Source: Lachnospiraceae bacterium (GTDB lineage Bacteria > Bacillota > Clostridia > Lachnospirales > Lachnospiraceae). Taken from it: a stretch of 54,445 nt of DNA. The stretch lies in assembly GCA_024698485.1 (NCBI GenBank), contig JAILRC010000015.1, positions 1 to 54,445 of the forward strand, given 5' to 3'. Position 1 is the stretch's first letter; every line of letters starts with the position of its first letter. The position numbers were made by a program, and so were the translations under genes. Shown here one piece after another: positions 43,396-52,269 of the stretch. The notes under the pieces are model-generated. The model was given only the letters and a program-made list of their open reading frames with translations, made no database searches and was not told where the DNA came from.

Positions 43396-44667
43396 CTATC
43401 TCACCAGAGAAACACTGAGTTCACCCGCTGAGTTACCATCCTTTGTATAGAATATTTCCAACGTCTGAAGCCCTGTCTCGCAATCAAACAGCAACAAAGC
43501 ATCATCAAAAAGTGATGTATCGCCGGAAGCCCTCACTCTTCCGAAAAGGGAGAGTTCTCCGGAGTTTACGGGCATAAGATCCTGAAGAACAAGATCAAGT
43601 TCCACACCATCCTCTGCCTTCACTCTTTCGCCTTTGAAGAAAGCTTTTCCCGTGGCGTTCAGAGTCTTGCTCTTCGTGTTGTATATGCCGCTTCCGTGGA
43701 TGTTGAGAAGGATCTCTCCGTCTTTCTCGTACTCCAATACGAAGCCTGCTTCACGATTCAGATAGGTAAAGCCAGCTTTGATGCGCTCCGTGCTCTTCCC
43801 GCCGTCAGCTTTCGTTCCGGCTGCGGTAAGTTCCGCCATGGTCAGGCCTTCACTGACATTTATATAGAAAGCACCTTCAACGGTTTCATTTTCAAAGATC
43901 TTAAAACTTCTGTCCCTGACTTTTTTTTCAAAGAGATCCAGCGCTTCTTCATAGGTGTACTTTCCGGTAGAAAGGACAATGTAAGCTTTTTGCAGTTTCC
44001 TGTCATTTCTCGCATTTTCCGCGCACAAGAGAAAAGCCCTTTCCACATCGTCCGCGGTAAAACGGACATCCGTCTTTTTCTCCACCAGAAGAACACCGTC
44101 CAGCACGTTAATAAAATTGTCGTTTGAAGAAAGGACCGCATTTTTGAAAAGTTCCCCGAAAAACAGGCTTTCATATTTCTCCAGGAGTTTTTTGATCTTT
44201 TCTTTTTTTGCCGCACTTTTGCTCCCGGCTTTACTGAGATCCAGCACGTCTCCTTCATCGAAGTCGAAAATGGTGACACCGGACAGTGCATCTTTGATGC
44301 TGTAAACACTGCCTTCGTACCCCATGCTGAGTTTCTTCTCACCGTCAGGGCTGTCAAGCGCCTCAGGCCATATAAATATGCCTTCGTCATAATCTTTGGA
44401 AACAGAAACCTCTCCCACTGCCGTTCCACGTCCTTCCGCCCTAAGGATGTATTCTGAGCATATGATCTCATTTACGGTTTCAAGGCGTTTCACCACTGCT
44501 CCCGCAAGATACTCTTCATCGCTTGTTTTTTGGGGAGACTTGAAGTAGCCGTTCCTGTAACAGTAGAGCAAAACTGCCAGCACAACAAGAACAAGGCCGA
44601 GGAACATACGTCCTCTGCCTTTTCCTGTTTCTTTTATGCTTTTTTTCTCTTTTTCGAGTTCAGCCAT
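43396..44667 (-). CDS. Membrane-anchored protein of unknown function
   Basis: 423 residues. A short basic cytoplasmic start, one TM helix (about 20-37), and a large external part with no motif that I recognise; it contains stretches such as FTADDVERAFLLCAENARNDRKLQKAYIVLSTGKYTYEEAL that look helical and a C-terminal beta-rich part. Last gene of the dCMP deaminase-to-secDF row, eight bases after secDF, so it may be an envelope protein. No terminator is seen before the tRNA promoter four bases downstream. Confidence 0.7.
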   Translation of the reverse strand: MAELEKEKKSIKETGKGRGRMFLGLVLVVLAVLLYCYRNGYFKSPQKTSDEEYLAGAVVKRLETVNEIICSEYILRAEGRGTAVGEVSVSKDYDEGIFIWPEALDSPDGEKKLSMGYEGSVYSIKDALSGVTIFDFDEGDVLDLSKAGSKSAAKKEKIKKLLEKYESLFFGELFKNAVLSSNDNFINVLDGVLLVEKKTDVRFTADDVERAFLLCAENARNDRKLQKAYIVLSTGKYTYEEALDLFEKKVRDRSFKIFENETVEGAFYINVSEGLTMAELTAAGTKADGGKSTERIKAGFTYLNREAGFVLEYEKDGEILLNIHGSGIYNTKSKTLNATGKAFFKGERVKAEDGVELDLVLQDLMPVNSGELSLFGRVRASGDTSLFDDALLLFDCETGLQTLEIFYTKDGNSAGELSVSLVR

Positions 44668-44675
44668 CTTTTCCT

Positions 44676-46898
44676 TTATTCTTCATCACGCTTGGTCAAA
44701 CGTGTCTCCATGAAGTGCCAGAGAGGGCCTGTGATGCATACGGATGAATATGCTCCGGCAACGATACCGAACATAAGGGGAACAGCAAATTCCCTGATGG
44801 AATCAACGCCGAAGATAACAAGGGCAAGCACCATAAGGAAGGTGGTAAGTGAAGTATTGATACTTCTGGAAAGGGTCTGGGTGATGGAACGGTCAACGAT
44901 CTCGGTAACAGACTCCTTCTTAAGCTTTTCGGCCATATTTTCACGGATACGGTCGAAGATAACGATGGTGGCATTGATGGAATAACCTACGATGGTAAGC
45001 ATGCAGGCAATGAAACTGTTGCCTACGGAAATCCTTACGAGGGCATAAAGCATGAGTACCATGAGTACGTCATGAACCAGTGCGATAACAGCGGATGCTG
45101 CAAAGTTGAAGTTCTTAAAACGTAACCAGATGTAGATGAGCATGCATACAACGGCAACAGCCACTGCGATGATGGCACGTCTTCTCATTTCCGCACTGAC
45201 GCTTCCGGAGATGTTGTCTGTCTGGATCTGTGACTCATCTGCATTGTATTTTTCCACAAGAGCATTGATCAAAGATGCTCTCTGATCCTGATCGATCTCC
45301 ATGGTCTTGATGATATAGGTGTTCTCGCCGGAGATCTTTGTGATCTGGGATGTCTTTGAAATAGTAGCCGATACAAGTTTCTCAAGTTCAAGGTTCATGT
45401 TGTCGGAATACTTATCGGGCAACGTTACGGAAAGTGATGTACCGCCGGAGAAATCAAGGCCGTAATTCAAAGCCTTACCGTCCTTGATACCGAAGACGAT
45501 CATGCCAACAAATCCTGCAAGAATGAGCACACAGGAGGCAACAGCAAATTTGGGGCTGTACTTTACAAAATGGATGGTCTCTCTTTCCTTTGCAATACCG
45601 TAAAGTTTTTCGTTCTTGAATCCGATCTCATAAAGTCCCGTAAGGATCACCCTTGTAACCACAAGAGCCGTAAACATGGAAAGTACGATACCGATGGCAA
45701 GAGTGGTGGCAAAGCCTTTAACACCGCCGGAGGTCATGATGAAAAGAACCAGTGCGGCAATAAGTGTTGTAACATTTCCGTCAAGGATGGCACTGAAGGC
45801 CTTCTTGAAACCGTTCTTCATGGCGCTTCTTACTGTAAGGCCCTTGCCGATCTCTTCACGGATACGCTGGAATATGATGACATTGGCATCCACCGCCATA
45901 CCTATTGAAAGGATGATACCGGCGATACCCTGCAACGTAAGTGTTGCTTCAAACGCATTCAGGAAAAATACCATGAGTCCCACGTAGATGACCAGTGCAA
46001 GAGAAGCCGCAAAACCGGGAACTCTGTAATAGCATATCATGAATAAAACAAGGATAGCCATACCTACCGCACCTGCGATAAGTGATGTTCTGATGGCGTC
46101 CTGACCGAGTCTTGCACCAACAACGCTGGAACGGAGTTCCGAAAGTTCCATGGGAAGAGCACCGATCCTGATGGTGGAAGCGAGCTGATCCGCAACATCA
46201 TAGTTTTCCATATGATTGATCTCGGCAGAACCGCCTGTAATAGCCTGATTAACTATAGGTGCGGAAACCACATCATCGTCATAGATGATGGCGATCTGCT
46301 GACCGACACTGTTGGCAGTTCCCACAGCAAACTTTTCTGCACCCTCATCTGTCAGGTAAAGAGAAACCACATAATCACGGGATGAACTGTAATCGCTGCT
46401 CTGACGTGATCCTGCCTTTGCATCGGCAATGTCGTTACCTGTAAGAACGATGCCGCCTGCTTCCCTGATCTCTTCTATGGATCTTGCAAGCTTGTATCCG
46501 CTCTTGGCGGTGGTGTCGCGGACAATATTGTCCTTTCCGTATACAAAGTAAAGGGCTCCGGGATTACCGAGATCCTCAAGGATAGCTTCCGCATCCTCAA
46601 CACCGGGGATCTCGACCGTGATCCTGTTGCTGCCTTCCTTGTAAACCGCTGCCTCTGTTGAGTAAACATCGGCACGGAGCTGCAACTTGTAGAGTGCATC
46701 GTTCATTGCCTCGTCCGAAGCGTCTTCTTCTGTCTTGTAAGTGATGCTGACACCACCCGCAAGGTCAAGACCCTTTTTGATGGCGGATGCGGAAAAGCTC
46801 TTGTCATCTCCGAATCCTGCCACGGACATAAATACAAGTAACCCTGCCACAGCAAGAGTTACCAAAAGTTTCAAACTGCCACTTAATTTCGCGTTCAT
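44676..46898 (-). CDS. secDF: SecDF fusion, protein translocase accessory subunit
   Basis: 740 residues. SecD half: TM1, periplasmic P1 domain with DLAGGVSITYKTEE and GIPGVEDAEAIL-like region, and TM block with GAVGMAILVLFMI and GIAGIILSIGMAVDANVIIFQRIREEIG. SecF half from about residue 455: LDFSGGTSLSVTLP, and the TM block with TIVGYSINATIVIFDRIREN. The two DANV/NATI FxRIRE motifs mark the proton-driven RND-type core. Uses proton-motive force to help release secreted proteins. Fused SecDF is common in Firmicutes. Confidence 0.96.
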   Translation of the reverse strand: MNAKLSGSLKLLVTLAVAGLLVFMSVAGFGDDKSFSASAIKKGLDLAGGVSITYKTEEDASDEAMNDALYKLQLRADVYSTEAAVYKEGSNRITVEIPGVEDAEAILEDLGNPGALYFVYGKDNIVRDTTAKSGYKLARSIEEIREAGGIVLTGNDIADAKAGSRQSSDYSSSRDYVVSLYLTDEGAEKFAVGTANSVGQQIAIIYDDDVVSAPIVNQAITGGSAEINHMENYDVADQLASTIRIGALPMELSELRSSVVGARLGQDAIRTSLIAGAVGMAILVLFMICYYRVPGFAASLALVIYVGLMVFFLNAFEATLTLQGIAGIILSIGMAVDANVIIFQRIREEIGKGLTVRSAMKNGFKKAFSAILDGNVTTLIAALVLFIMTSGGVKGFATTLAIGIVLSMFTALVVTRVILTGLYEIGFKNEKLYGIAKERETIHFVKYSPKFAVASCVLILAGFVGMIVFGIKDGKALNYGLDFSGGTSLSVTLPDKYSDNMNLELEKLVSATISKTSQITKISGENTYIIKTMEIDQDQRASLINALVEKYNADESQIQTDNISGSVSAEMRRRAIIAVAVAVVCMLIYIWLRFKNFNFAASAVIALVHDVLMVLMLYALVRISVGNSFIACMLTIVGYSINATIVIFDRIRENMAEKLKKESVTEIVDRSITQTLSRSINTSLTTFLMVLALVIFGVDSIREFAVPLMFGIVAGAYSSVCITGPLWHFMETRLTKRDEE

Positions 46899-46918
46899 TT
46901 TAAATTCTTCCTTTGATC

Positions 46919-47422
46919 TTATTTCTCATATTTCAAGCCAAATTCTTCCATTTTGGCTTTTTTCACCATTACAGAGGCCTTCAGTTCTTCTTTGTATGCC
47001 TCGATCTTCTTTAAAAGCTCATCATCCGATGCCGCAAGGATCTTCGCAGCCAATATGCCCGCATTTGCTCCGCCGTCGATAGCAACGGTGGCAACAGGGA
47101 TTCCCGAAGGCATCTGCACTATGGAATAGAGAGAATCCATTCCCGAAAGAGCCGCAGATTTAATAGGAACACCGATGACAGGCAGGGGAAAGATCGCTGC
47201 GCACATTCCCGGAAGATGAGCCGCTCCGCCCGCTCCCGCAATGATGACCTTGAATCCCTTTTCCTTCGCACCTGCCGCGTAGTCAAAAAACACGTCAGGC
47301 ATACGATGAGCCGATATGACCGTCATTTCATATTCAATGCCGAACTTTTCCAGCATTTCAGCCGCTTTTTTCATAATGGGAAAATCCGAATCGCTTCCCA
47401 TTACAATACCAACTTTTGCCAT
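46919..47422 (-). CDS. purE: N5-carboxyaminoimidazole ribonucleotide mutase
   Basis: 167 residues. [20 protein letters not shown] (7-25), SAHRMPD with the catalytic His, [11 protein letters not shown] and [15 protein letters not shown]. Class I PurE, moving the carboxyl group of N5-CAIR to C4 in purine synthesis. No other pur gene is adjacent, which is less usual. Follows the aminopeptidase-like gene by 13 nt. Confidence 0.95.
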   Translation of the reverse strand: MAKVGIVMGSDSDFPIMKKAAEMLEKFGIEYEMTVISAHRMPDVFFDYAAGAKEKGFKVIIAGAGGAAHLPGMCAAIFPLPVIGVPIKSAALSGMDSLYSIVQMPSGIPVATVAIDGGANAGILAAKILAASDDELLKKIEAYKEELKASVMVKKAKMEEFGLKYEK

Positions 47423-47435
47423 ATTTCCTCCCTTA

Positions 47436-48272
47436 TTAACTTCTATCTTGAAATACCGTGGTTTTTCCGGTATGTTCAGTCAAAATCTCTTCTTCCTTCA
47501 ACCTGTACTCGTTAAAGATCTTCTCCTGTAAAGGCGTAAAGGAAATGCATTCCCTTTTGTTCTCCGGTTCAAAACCGGGGATCATTTTCATTCCGCGACA
47601 GAGGATGTGCTGCTCTCCCACTGTTCCTTTTTCCGATAGAACTCTGAAGCACTCCGCATGTTTTGCCCCATAGGCCCTGTCAAACCAAAAAGCCGCATCG
47701 TTCCTGTGATCGTAAAGGAACTGAGGATTCACGTCCCCGGGCATTTTCTCAAATCTCTGTTCCACGTCGCTTTCCATGAACAATTCAAGATTGTCCTTCA
47801 TGAAAGAACAATAGGAAACTTTTGCGTCGGCATAGGCTTTTTTCTCTGCTTCCGCCGAACTCATGACTTCCGCATATGCATCTCTGAATAAGCAGTAGAT
47901 CTCAATGAAAAGTTCAAGGAAAACCGTCACTGCTTCCGTGTTTCCGCTTGCGGCGTACTTTAGGCAGCCATATACATCCGCTGCCATGAGACAAAGGAGC
48001 CGCCCCGTTTTCCTTTTAAGCTTTTCCACGGCAAAGGCCGGGTTTTCCAAAGCCTTTTCGTAATTTCCGGGCAGGAGGTTGAAATACATATCCTCCGTGG
48101 CCTCCCTGCCGGCTTTTTCCTTCATGACCCTGCAGAGTTTCTTCCAAAGGGTAGCAATGCTCCTAAAGGCAAAAGCCGCTTTCTCCTGGATCCCGTCGTC
48201 CTTCCCGCATTCTTTCTCTATTTCTGTTATACGCTCATAAGCGAGCTCATATCTTTCTTCGATAAAATCCAT
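47436..48272 (-). CDS. Orphan N-terminal-type domain of a clostridial (M29-like) aminopeptidase
   Basis: 278 residues, helical. From memory, the [16 protein letters not shown] start, the [20 protein letters not shown] stretch and [13 protein letters not shown] are the pattern of the N-terminal extension found on some Lachnospiraceae M29-like aminopeptidases of about 700 residues. Here the protein stops where the peptidase domain would begin, and purE follows after 13 nt. No HExxH or other catalytic motif is visible. Either a truncated gene or a free-standing domain; the family call rests on memory. Confidence 0.5.
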   Translation of the reverse strand: MDFIEERYELAYERITEIEKECGKDDGIQEKAAFAFRSIATLWKKLCRVMKEKAGREATEDMYFNLLPGNYEKALENPAFAVEKLKRKTGRLLCLMAADVYGCLKYAASGNTEAVTVFLELFIEIYCLFRDAYAEVMSSAEAEKKAYADAKVSYCSFMKDNLELFMESDVEQRFEKMPGDVNPQFLYDHRNDAAFWFDRAYGAKHAECFRVLSEKGTVGEQHILCRGMKMIPGFEPENKRECISFTPLQEKIFNEYRLKEEEILTEHTGKTTVFQDRS

Positions 48273-48282
48273 ATATTTCCTG

Positions 48283-48621
48283 TCAGATCAGTCCGTAGAC
48301 GTAAAGCCACAGGAGGTAGACCAGCAACAGTCCGTTCAGGACGATGCCGATGACCGGGAAGAGATAGCCCACTTCCCTTTCTTTTACGCCCTCATGTGCA
48401 TAGACCAGCCCTATAATACAAAGCATCGCCGATGAGATCCCCAATGATCCCACCGGCTCCGCTGCTTTCCCTTCCATGTTTGCGGACATTGTGCTTGCGA
48501 TGATGAACAATGCCACAGCCAAAAGGGCAAATATACACGAAACTATTCCTTTTTTTGAAGGCATCTTTCTTTTGAAGTCCGGTCCTGCCGACCTTCGACG
48601 CCTGAAAAGTCCGATCTTCAT
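48283..48621 (-). CDS. DUF6142-like three-TM protein
   Basis: 112 residues. A basic start (FRRRRSAGPDFKRKMPSKKG), then three hydrophobic helices (about 25-45, 60-76, 85-110). YAHEGVKEREVGYLFPVIGIVLNG matches my memory of DUF6142. Function unknown. Its ATG overlaps the stop of the C39-like gene by one base (TAATG). Confidence 0.7.
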   Translation of the reverse strand: MKIGLFRRRRSAGPDFKRKMPSKKGIVSCIFALLAVALFIIASTMSANMEGKAAEPVGSLGISSAMLCIIGLVYAHEGVKEREVGYLFPVIGIVLNGLLLVYLLWLYVYGLI

Positions 48622-49790
48622 TATTGCTGAATCTTGTTTGTAATGATGCAGGCATTACTGTACTGCTCTTTGTATCTTACAAAGAAGTCCGCCTTGTCAT
48701 ATTCCACCAGTCCCTTAAGTGGATCGCAGACTATGATGGTTCCTCTTGTATTGTTGTATCCTGTGATGACCACACAATGCTCATTGTTTCGCCATGTGTA
48801 GTTCTGTCCGTTGATGTCCCAGGAATCGCCGTAGGTTGTGGGGGACAGGCTTACCGTTGTCCAGCATATGACAGGAACGCCGCTCTTTACGTATTTTAAC
48901 AGTTCGTCCATTGTGGCGCCCGATACCTCCAGACACTTTTTCTGGATGTTCTTGTCCTTAAACCAGGCATTGGCAGCTTCAACAATGACGGAAGCATAAC
49001 ATCCGTAACTGTTTACGCTTGTTTTGGGGTCTCCGATATATGCCTCAAAGGGAGTCGCTTCTCCCGGCTTTGCGGTTTTTAAGAACTCTTCCGCCAAAGC
49101 CACCTTATTTACCTTATCGTAGCCCAAATATTTGAGGACTATGGCAAGACAGGTGATCTCCGGTCCGTTTATAAGTTCCGGCTTCTGCATGATGTTTTTT
49201 ACATCCAGAACATATACATCCTCGCCGGATCTTGCCGCATCAAGGGTATATTCCATAACATCCAGATGAGTTGTTCCCACTCTTCTGGGCTTTTCCGTGG
49301 TAAGATACTCTCCGTAAACATAAGCATAGTTTCCGTTGTAAGAGATCTTGCTCCATCCGTTGGACAAGATAGCCACCCTGTGGACACAGTCATGTTCGGT
49401 AAGTGCTCCCGATATCAGGTACTCCGTAGACCATCCGGAACGAACATTGGCTGCCTCAGTGGCATAGACCCATTCGTCCACGGTCTTGCCGGCAGGCTCA
49501 TCCGACAAAGGAGTGGGTGTGGCAATGATGAAGGGTGTGGCCGTGGGAACAAAGAAAGGATCGTCCGTGGGCGTAGGGGTCAAGACCCTGATGGTGACGC
49601 CTTTTTCATCTCCGTAAACATCATCCCCGCCGGAAACGATGGTATCTATGGTATCTCCCATCTTTTCGGCGATCTTGTAGCCGACGGCCGAATCAAATTT
49701 TCTCGTGGCATTGTCAAATATGGCCAGACCACAGCCCACACATATCACCGGTGCCAAAAATATCAATAATGCAAATATCAGCTTTTTCAT
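48621..49790 (-). CDS. Secreted SH3b + C39-like protein without the usual catalytic Cys
   Basis: 389 residues. Signal sequence or N-terminal TM (1-24), Thr/Pro-rich linker (68-98), SH3b domain (about 107-165, VYATEAANVRSGWSTEYL), and a C39_2-type peptidase domain (about 205-385). In that family the nucleophile lies in a GCE(V/I)T motif; here the segment reads NGPEITCLAIVLKYLGY, with Pro (CCG) at the Cys position and a Cys three residues later. The His (EHCVVITGYN) and Asp (VCDPL) segments remain. It may be inactive or use the shifted Cys. Exported, possibly wall-bound through SH3b. Confidence 0.8.
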   Translation of the reverse strand: MKKLIFALLIFLAPVICVGCGLAIFDNATRKFDSAVGYKIAEKMGDTIDTIVSGGDDVYGDEKGVTIRVLTPTPTDDPFFVPTATPFIIATPTPLSDEPAGKTVDEWVYATEAANVRSGWSTEYLISGALTEHDCVHRVAILSNGWSKISYNGNYAYVYGEYLTTEKPRRVGTTHLDVMEYTLDAARSGEDVYVLDVKNIMQKPELINGPEITCLAIVLKYLGYDKVNKVALAEEFLKTAKPGEATPFEAYIGDPKTSVNSYGCYASVIVEAANAWFKDKNIQKKCLEVSGATMDELLKYVKSGVPVICWTTVSLSPTTYGDSWDINGQNYTWRNNEHCVVITGYNNTRGTIIVCDPLKGLVEYDKADFFVRYKEQYSNACIITNKIQQ

Positions 49791-49806
49791 CTTGCCTCTT
49801 TACGGG

Positions 49807-50286
49807 TCACAGTTTCAGAGTGATCTCCTTGCTGCCCGCTTCATATCTTCTGTATTTTACTCCCGCCGACTTGAGCATACGCTTTGCAGCGATATCTGTG
49901 TCCGTGTCGCGGTACTTGTCGGAGTAATAGATGATCTCCGATATGCCTGCCTGGATCAATGCTTTTGTACATTCATTGCAGGGGAAAAGGGTCGTGTAAA
50001 CCTTGGATCCCTTGAGATCCGTTCCGGTGTAATTCAAAATGGCATTCAGCTCAGCATGGCATACATAAACGTACTTCGTTTCAAGGGTGGTGCCTTCTCT
50101 CTCCCAAGGATATTCATCATCGGAACATCCCTTAGGCATACCGTTGTATCCAACCGAAAGGATCTTGTTGTCCATGCTCACTATGCATGCGCCGACACAT
50201 GTGTTCGGATCCTTGCTTCGTTGCGCCGAAAGAAGAGCTATTCCCATAAAGTACTCGTCCCACTTGAGATAATCGGCTTTTTTCAT
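49807..50286 (-). CDS. dCMP deaminase (ComEB-like)
   Basis: 159 residues. Zinc site CHAELNA and PCNEC, plus the GACIVSMDNKILSVGYNGMPKGC segment, are those of the deoxycytidylate deaminase group, which makes dUMP for dTMP synthesis. ATG at 50286 with AAGGAG six bases upstream is preferred over an in-frame codon 27 nt earlier. First gene of the row down to 43396. Confidence 0.92.
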   Translation of the reverse strand: MKKADYLKWDEYFMGIALLSAQRSKDPNTCVGACIVSMDNKILSVGYNGMPKGCSDDEYPWEREGTTLETKYVYVCHAELNAILNYTGTDLKGSKVYTTLFPCNECTKALIQAGISEIIYYSDKYRDTDTDIAAKRMLKSAGVKYRRYEAGSKEITLKL

Positions 50287-50410
50287 TTTCTTCTCCTTAT
50301 TGAAAGCAAACAACGGTTCGGAGGATCTCCCAACCTGTCAAAGAGTTTTACACAATACGCTAATTGTTAATTGTAACTTAGGTTCTGTCAAAATGCAAGT
50401 GTTAGTTCTT

Positions 50411-51811
50411 TTAGCAGAAAAGCTTCCTTCTCTTTCTCCGTCTTATCACTGTGACAGCCGCTGCCGCCACGAGAAGGATCCCTGCAGGGATCAGTAAAAG
50501 CAGCATTTTGCCGTTGTTCCCGTCTTCATTGCTTACTACCGCGGGAGTCGGGGTGGGAGCAGATGTGGGGATCGGGGTGGGTGTGGGTGTCGGGGTAGGT
50601 GTAGGAGTCGGCGTAGGTGTGGGAGTAGGTGTAGGGGTGGGTGTAGGTGTAGGTGTCGGCGTAGGTGTCGGTGTTGCATAGATCCTGTAATGATCTCTGT
50701 AAGTGTATCCGCAGCCCGTGCATGTATACTCCGTATACCCGAAAACATCGGGTTCCGCTGCCACGACGTTCTCCGTATATTGAGGATCCTCGCACATCTC
50801 CGGATAAAGCACCCTGCTGTAATCCTTCACTTCCCCGTCAATGGACTTGTCATTGTTGTTTACGACCTTATCCCCATACTTGTTTCCGCTGAGTTTAAGT
50901 TCTCCCGTCCTGTATTCCATGATCTCCCCTATCAAAGACCTGCAATAGGCTCTTCTGTCGGTGTTCTTTTCAAAAAAATGAATGGTTCCCGTAACAACAT
51001 TTCCCGACACGGTTCCCGCATATTTGAATCCCTTGGGATAGAAACGGTATATGCCTATGATGCCTCCGTTGTGGCAGTAACCGTACTCCGAAACATAGCC
51101 TTGAATGTTGATCCTGCAGTCGTATATGTCAACATATCCGCCGCCCAGGATGCCTCCCAGAAACTGTTCGTCCCTTTCGGCAGAATTCTTGTCTACGCAG
51201 ATGAGGGTCACATTTGCGGTACACTTCTCGATCTTTCCGTTGCCGAAACCCACGATGCCTCCGACACCGTACTGAGGCGCATCCGCCCTGAGTTCGTTGA
51301 AGCAGTTCACTGCACAGTTGCTTATGACCGCGTTGTCGGTGTAGCCCGCAATTCCTCCCGTAAAGGCGCTGACATTGCAGTCGATAACGATCTTTTCGTT
51401 AAGAAGGGTCAGGTTCTCCACCGTGCCCGAGAGGGAACTGAACATCCCCGCAAAAAAAGTATCGTAAACCTTGTAATTTCCATCGTAGGTTTTATGAGTG
51501 TCTTCTCCGAGACTTGTAACAGTCAGGTTCATGATGGTGTGCCCGTTGCCGTCCAGACTTCCTGAAAAAGGAAAAGGGATCCACTCCTCTTCTGCCTCTG
51601 CCATGTCAATGTCCTTCCCCAGGATGTAAGTGCCGGAGGGGTTGTCTTTTATCCCCATGAGCCCCTTACAATCTTCTATCACCACAGGTGTCTCATATGT
51701 TTCAGGGGTTTCATCCGCATATGCTTTCTCCGATTGCTGCATTGCGAGAGCCACAACCATCGCCATCCCCGCCATGATCAACATAGGCTTTATAAGTCTC
51801 TTCATTTTCAT
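50411..51811 (-). CDS. Surface protein with Thr-Pro linker and C-terminal membrane anchor
   Basis: 466 residues. Signal peptide (about 1-32, cleaved near AYADETPET), then a repetitive beta-helix-like region with several GG(I/L)xG turns ([47 protein letters not shown]) that resembles GLUG-type adhesin repeats, a zinc-like CTGCGY spot, a Thr-Pro linker of roughly 18 dipeptides, and a TM helix followed by IRRRKRRK. This is a wall-spanning surface protein without an LPxTG motif. ATG at 51811 with AGGAG in front. Upstream lies an unusual tandem hairpin array. Confidence 0.8.
   Translation of the reverse strand: MKMKRLIKPMLIMAGMAMVVALAMQQSEKAYADETPETYETPVVIEDCKGLMGIKDNPSGTYILGKDIDMAEAEEEWIPFPFSGSLDGNGHTIMNLTVTSLGEDTHKTYDGNYKVYDTFFAGMFSSLSGTVENLTLLNEKIVIDCNVSAFTGGIAGYTDNAVISNCAVNCFNELRADAPQYGVGGIVGFGNGKIEKCTANVTLICVDKNSAERDEQFLGGILGGGYVDIYDCRINIQGYVSEYGYCHNGGIIGIYRFYPKGFKYAGTVSGNVVTGTIHFFEKNTDRRAYCRSLIGEIMEYRTGELKLSGNKYGDKVVNNNDKSIDGEVKDYSRVLYPEMCEDPQYTENVVAAEPDVFGYTEYTCTGCGYTYRDHYRIYATPTPTPTPTPTPTPTPTPTPTPTPTPTPTPTPTPIPTSAPTPTPAVVSNEDGNNGKMLLLLIPAGILLVAAAAVTVIRRRKRRKLFC
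50565..50682 (-). repeat. Hexanucleotide repeat coding for (Thr-Pro)n
   Basis: About 18 tandem units of ACNCCN within the surface-protein gene; third positions vary, so units are similar but not identical. Change in unit number would keep frame and change linker length. Confidence 0.85.
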
Positions 51812-51866
51812 TGTTTTGCTCCTATTTTGTTCCATATGCCCGTCCGGATGGGGCTTTTATTCTTGT

Positions 51867-52155
51867 ATGCATCGGATTTTCCAAAAAACACAAAATCCGA
51901 TGTATTTTAAACCTGCTTTCTGAAAGTAAAAAATGCATCGATTTTCATCCTTTTCCCTGTTCCGATGCATTCTAACATACTTTCAGGTGTTTTGATCAAA
52001 AAAAACGCATCAAGTTTCATCTTTTTTTCTTGTTCCGATGCATTTTAACACACTTTCAGGTGTTTTGATCAAAAAAAATGCATCGAGATTCATCTTTTAT
52101 TCCCGTTCCGATGCATTTTACTTACTTTCTGCTGTTTTAAGTGAAATAATGCATA
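51867..52155 (-). repeat. Tandem array of about 72-bp hairpin units upstream of the surface-protein gene
   Basis: Units begin (plus-strand left ends) at 51867, 51933, 52005 and 52078, with a partial fifth at 52149; spacings are 66, 72, 73 and 71. Each contains ATGCATCG...CGATGCAT arms (or close variants) about 20-23 nt apart, and a spacer CTTTCAGGTGTTTTGATCAA. On the minus strand each unit reads: TTGATC, about 19 nt, TAAAAT-like box, hairpin, T-run of 6-8. The unit nearest the gene (51867-51904) has a longer 14-bp stem and no T-run. No ORF. The whole interval 51812-52222 has no gene. Confidence 0.85.
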
Positions 52156-52222
52156 TAATCCCGTAAAGTGTCGCTGATGGTTATCTGTGGTACGGCTCAC
52201 CGTAACGCCCTTAAGGTCGAGC

Positions 52223-52264
52223 AAAAAACTCTGTATACCCGGATTGACGCTGTATACAGAGTTT
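52223..52264 (-). terminator. Terminator of the XRE-receiver gene
   Basis: AAACTCTGTATAC (52226-52238) and GTATACAGAGTTT (52252-52264) form a perfect 13-bp stem with a 13-nt loop; the minus strand continues with TTT. It is six bases after the stop. Confidence 0.8.
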
Positions 52265-52269
52265 ATCCA

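Noticed and set aside
51867-52155. CRISPR array
   Set aside because: The spacers between repeat cores are themselves similar from unit to unit, only four units exist and there are no cas genes.
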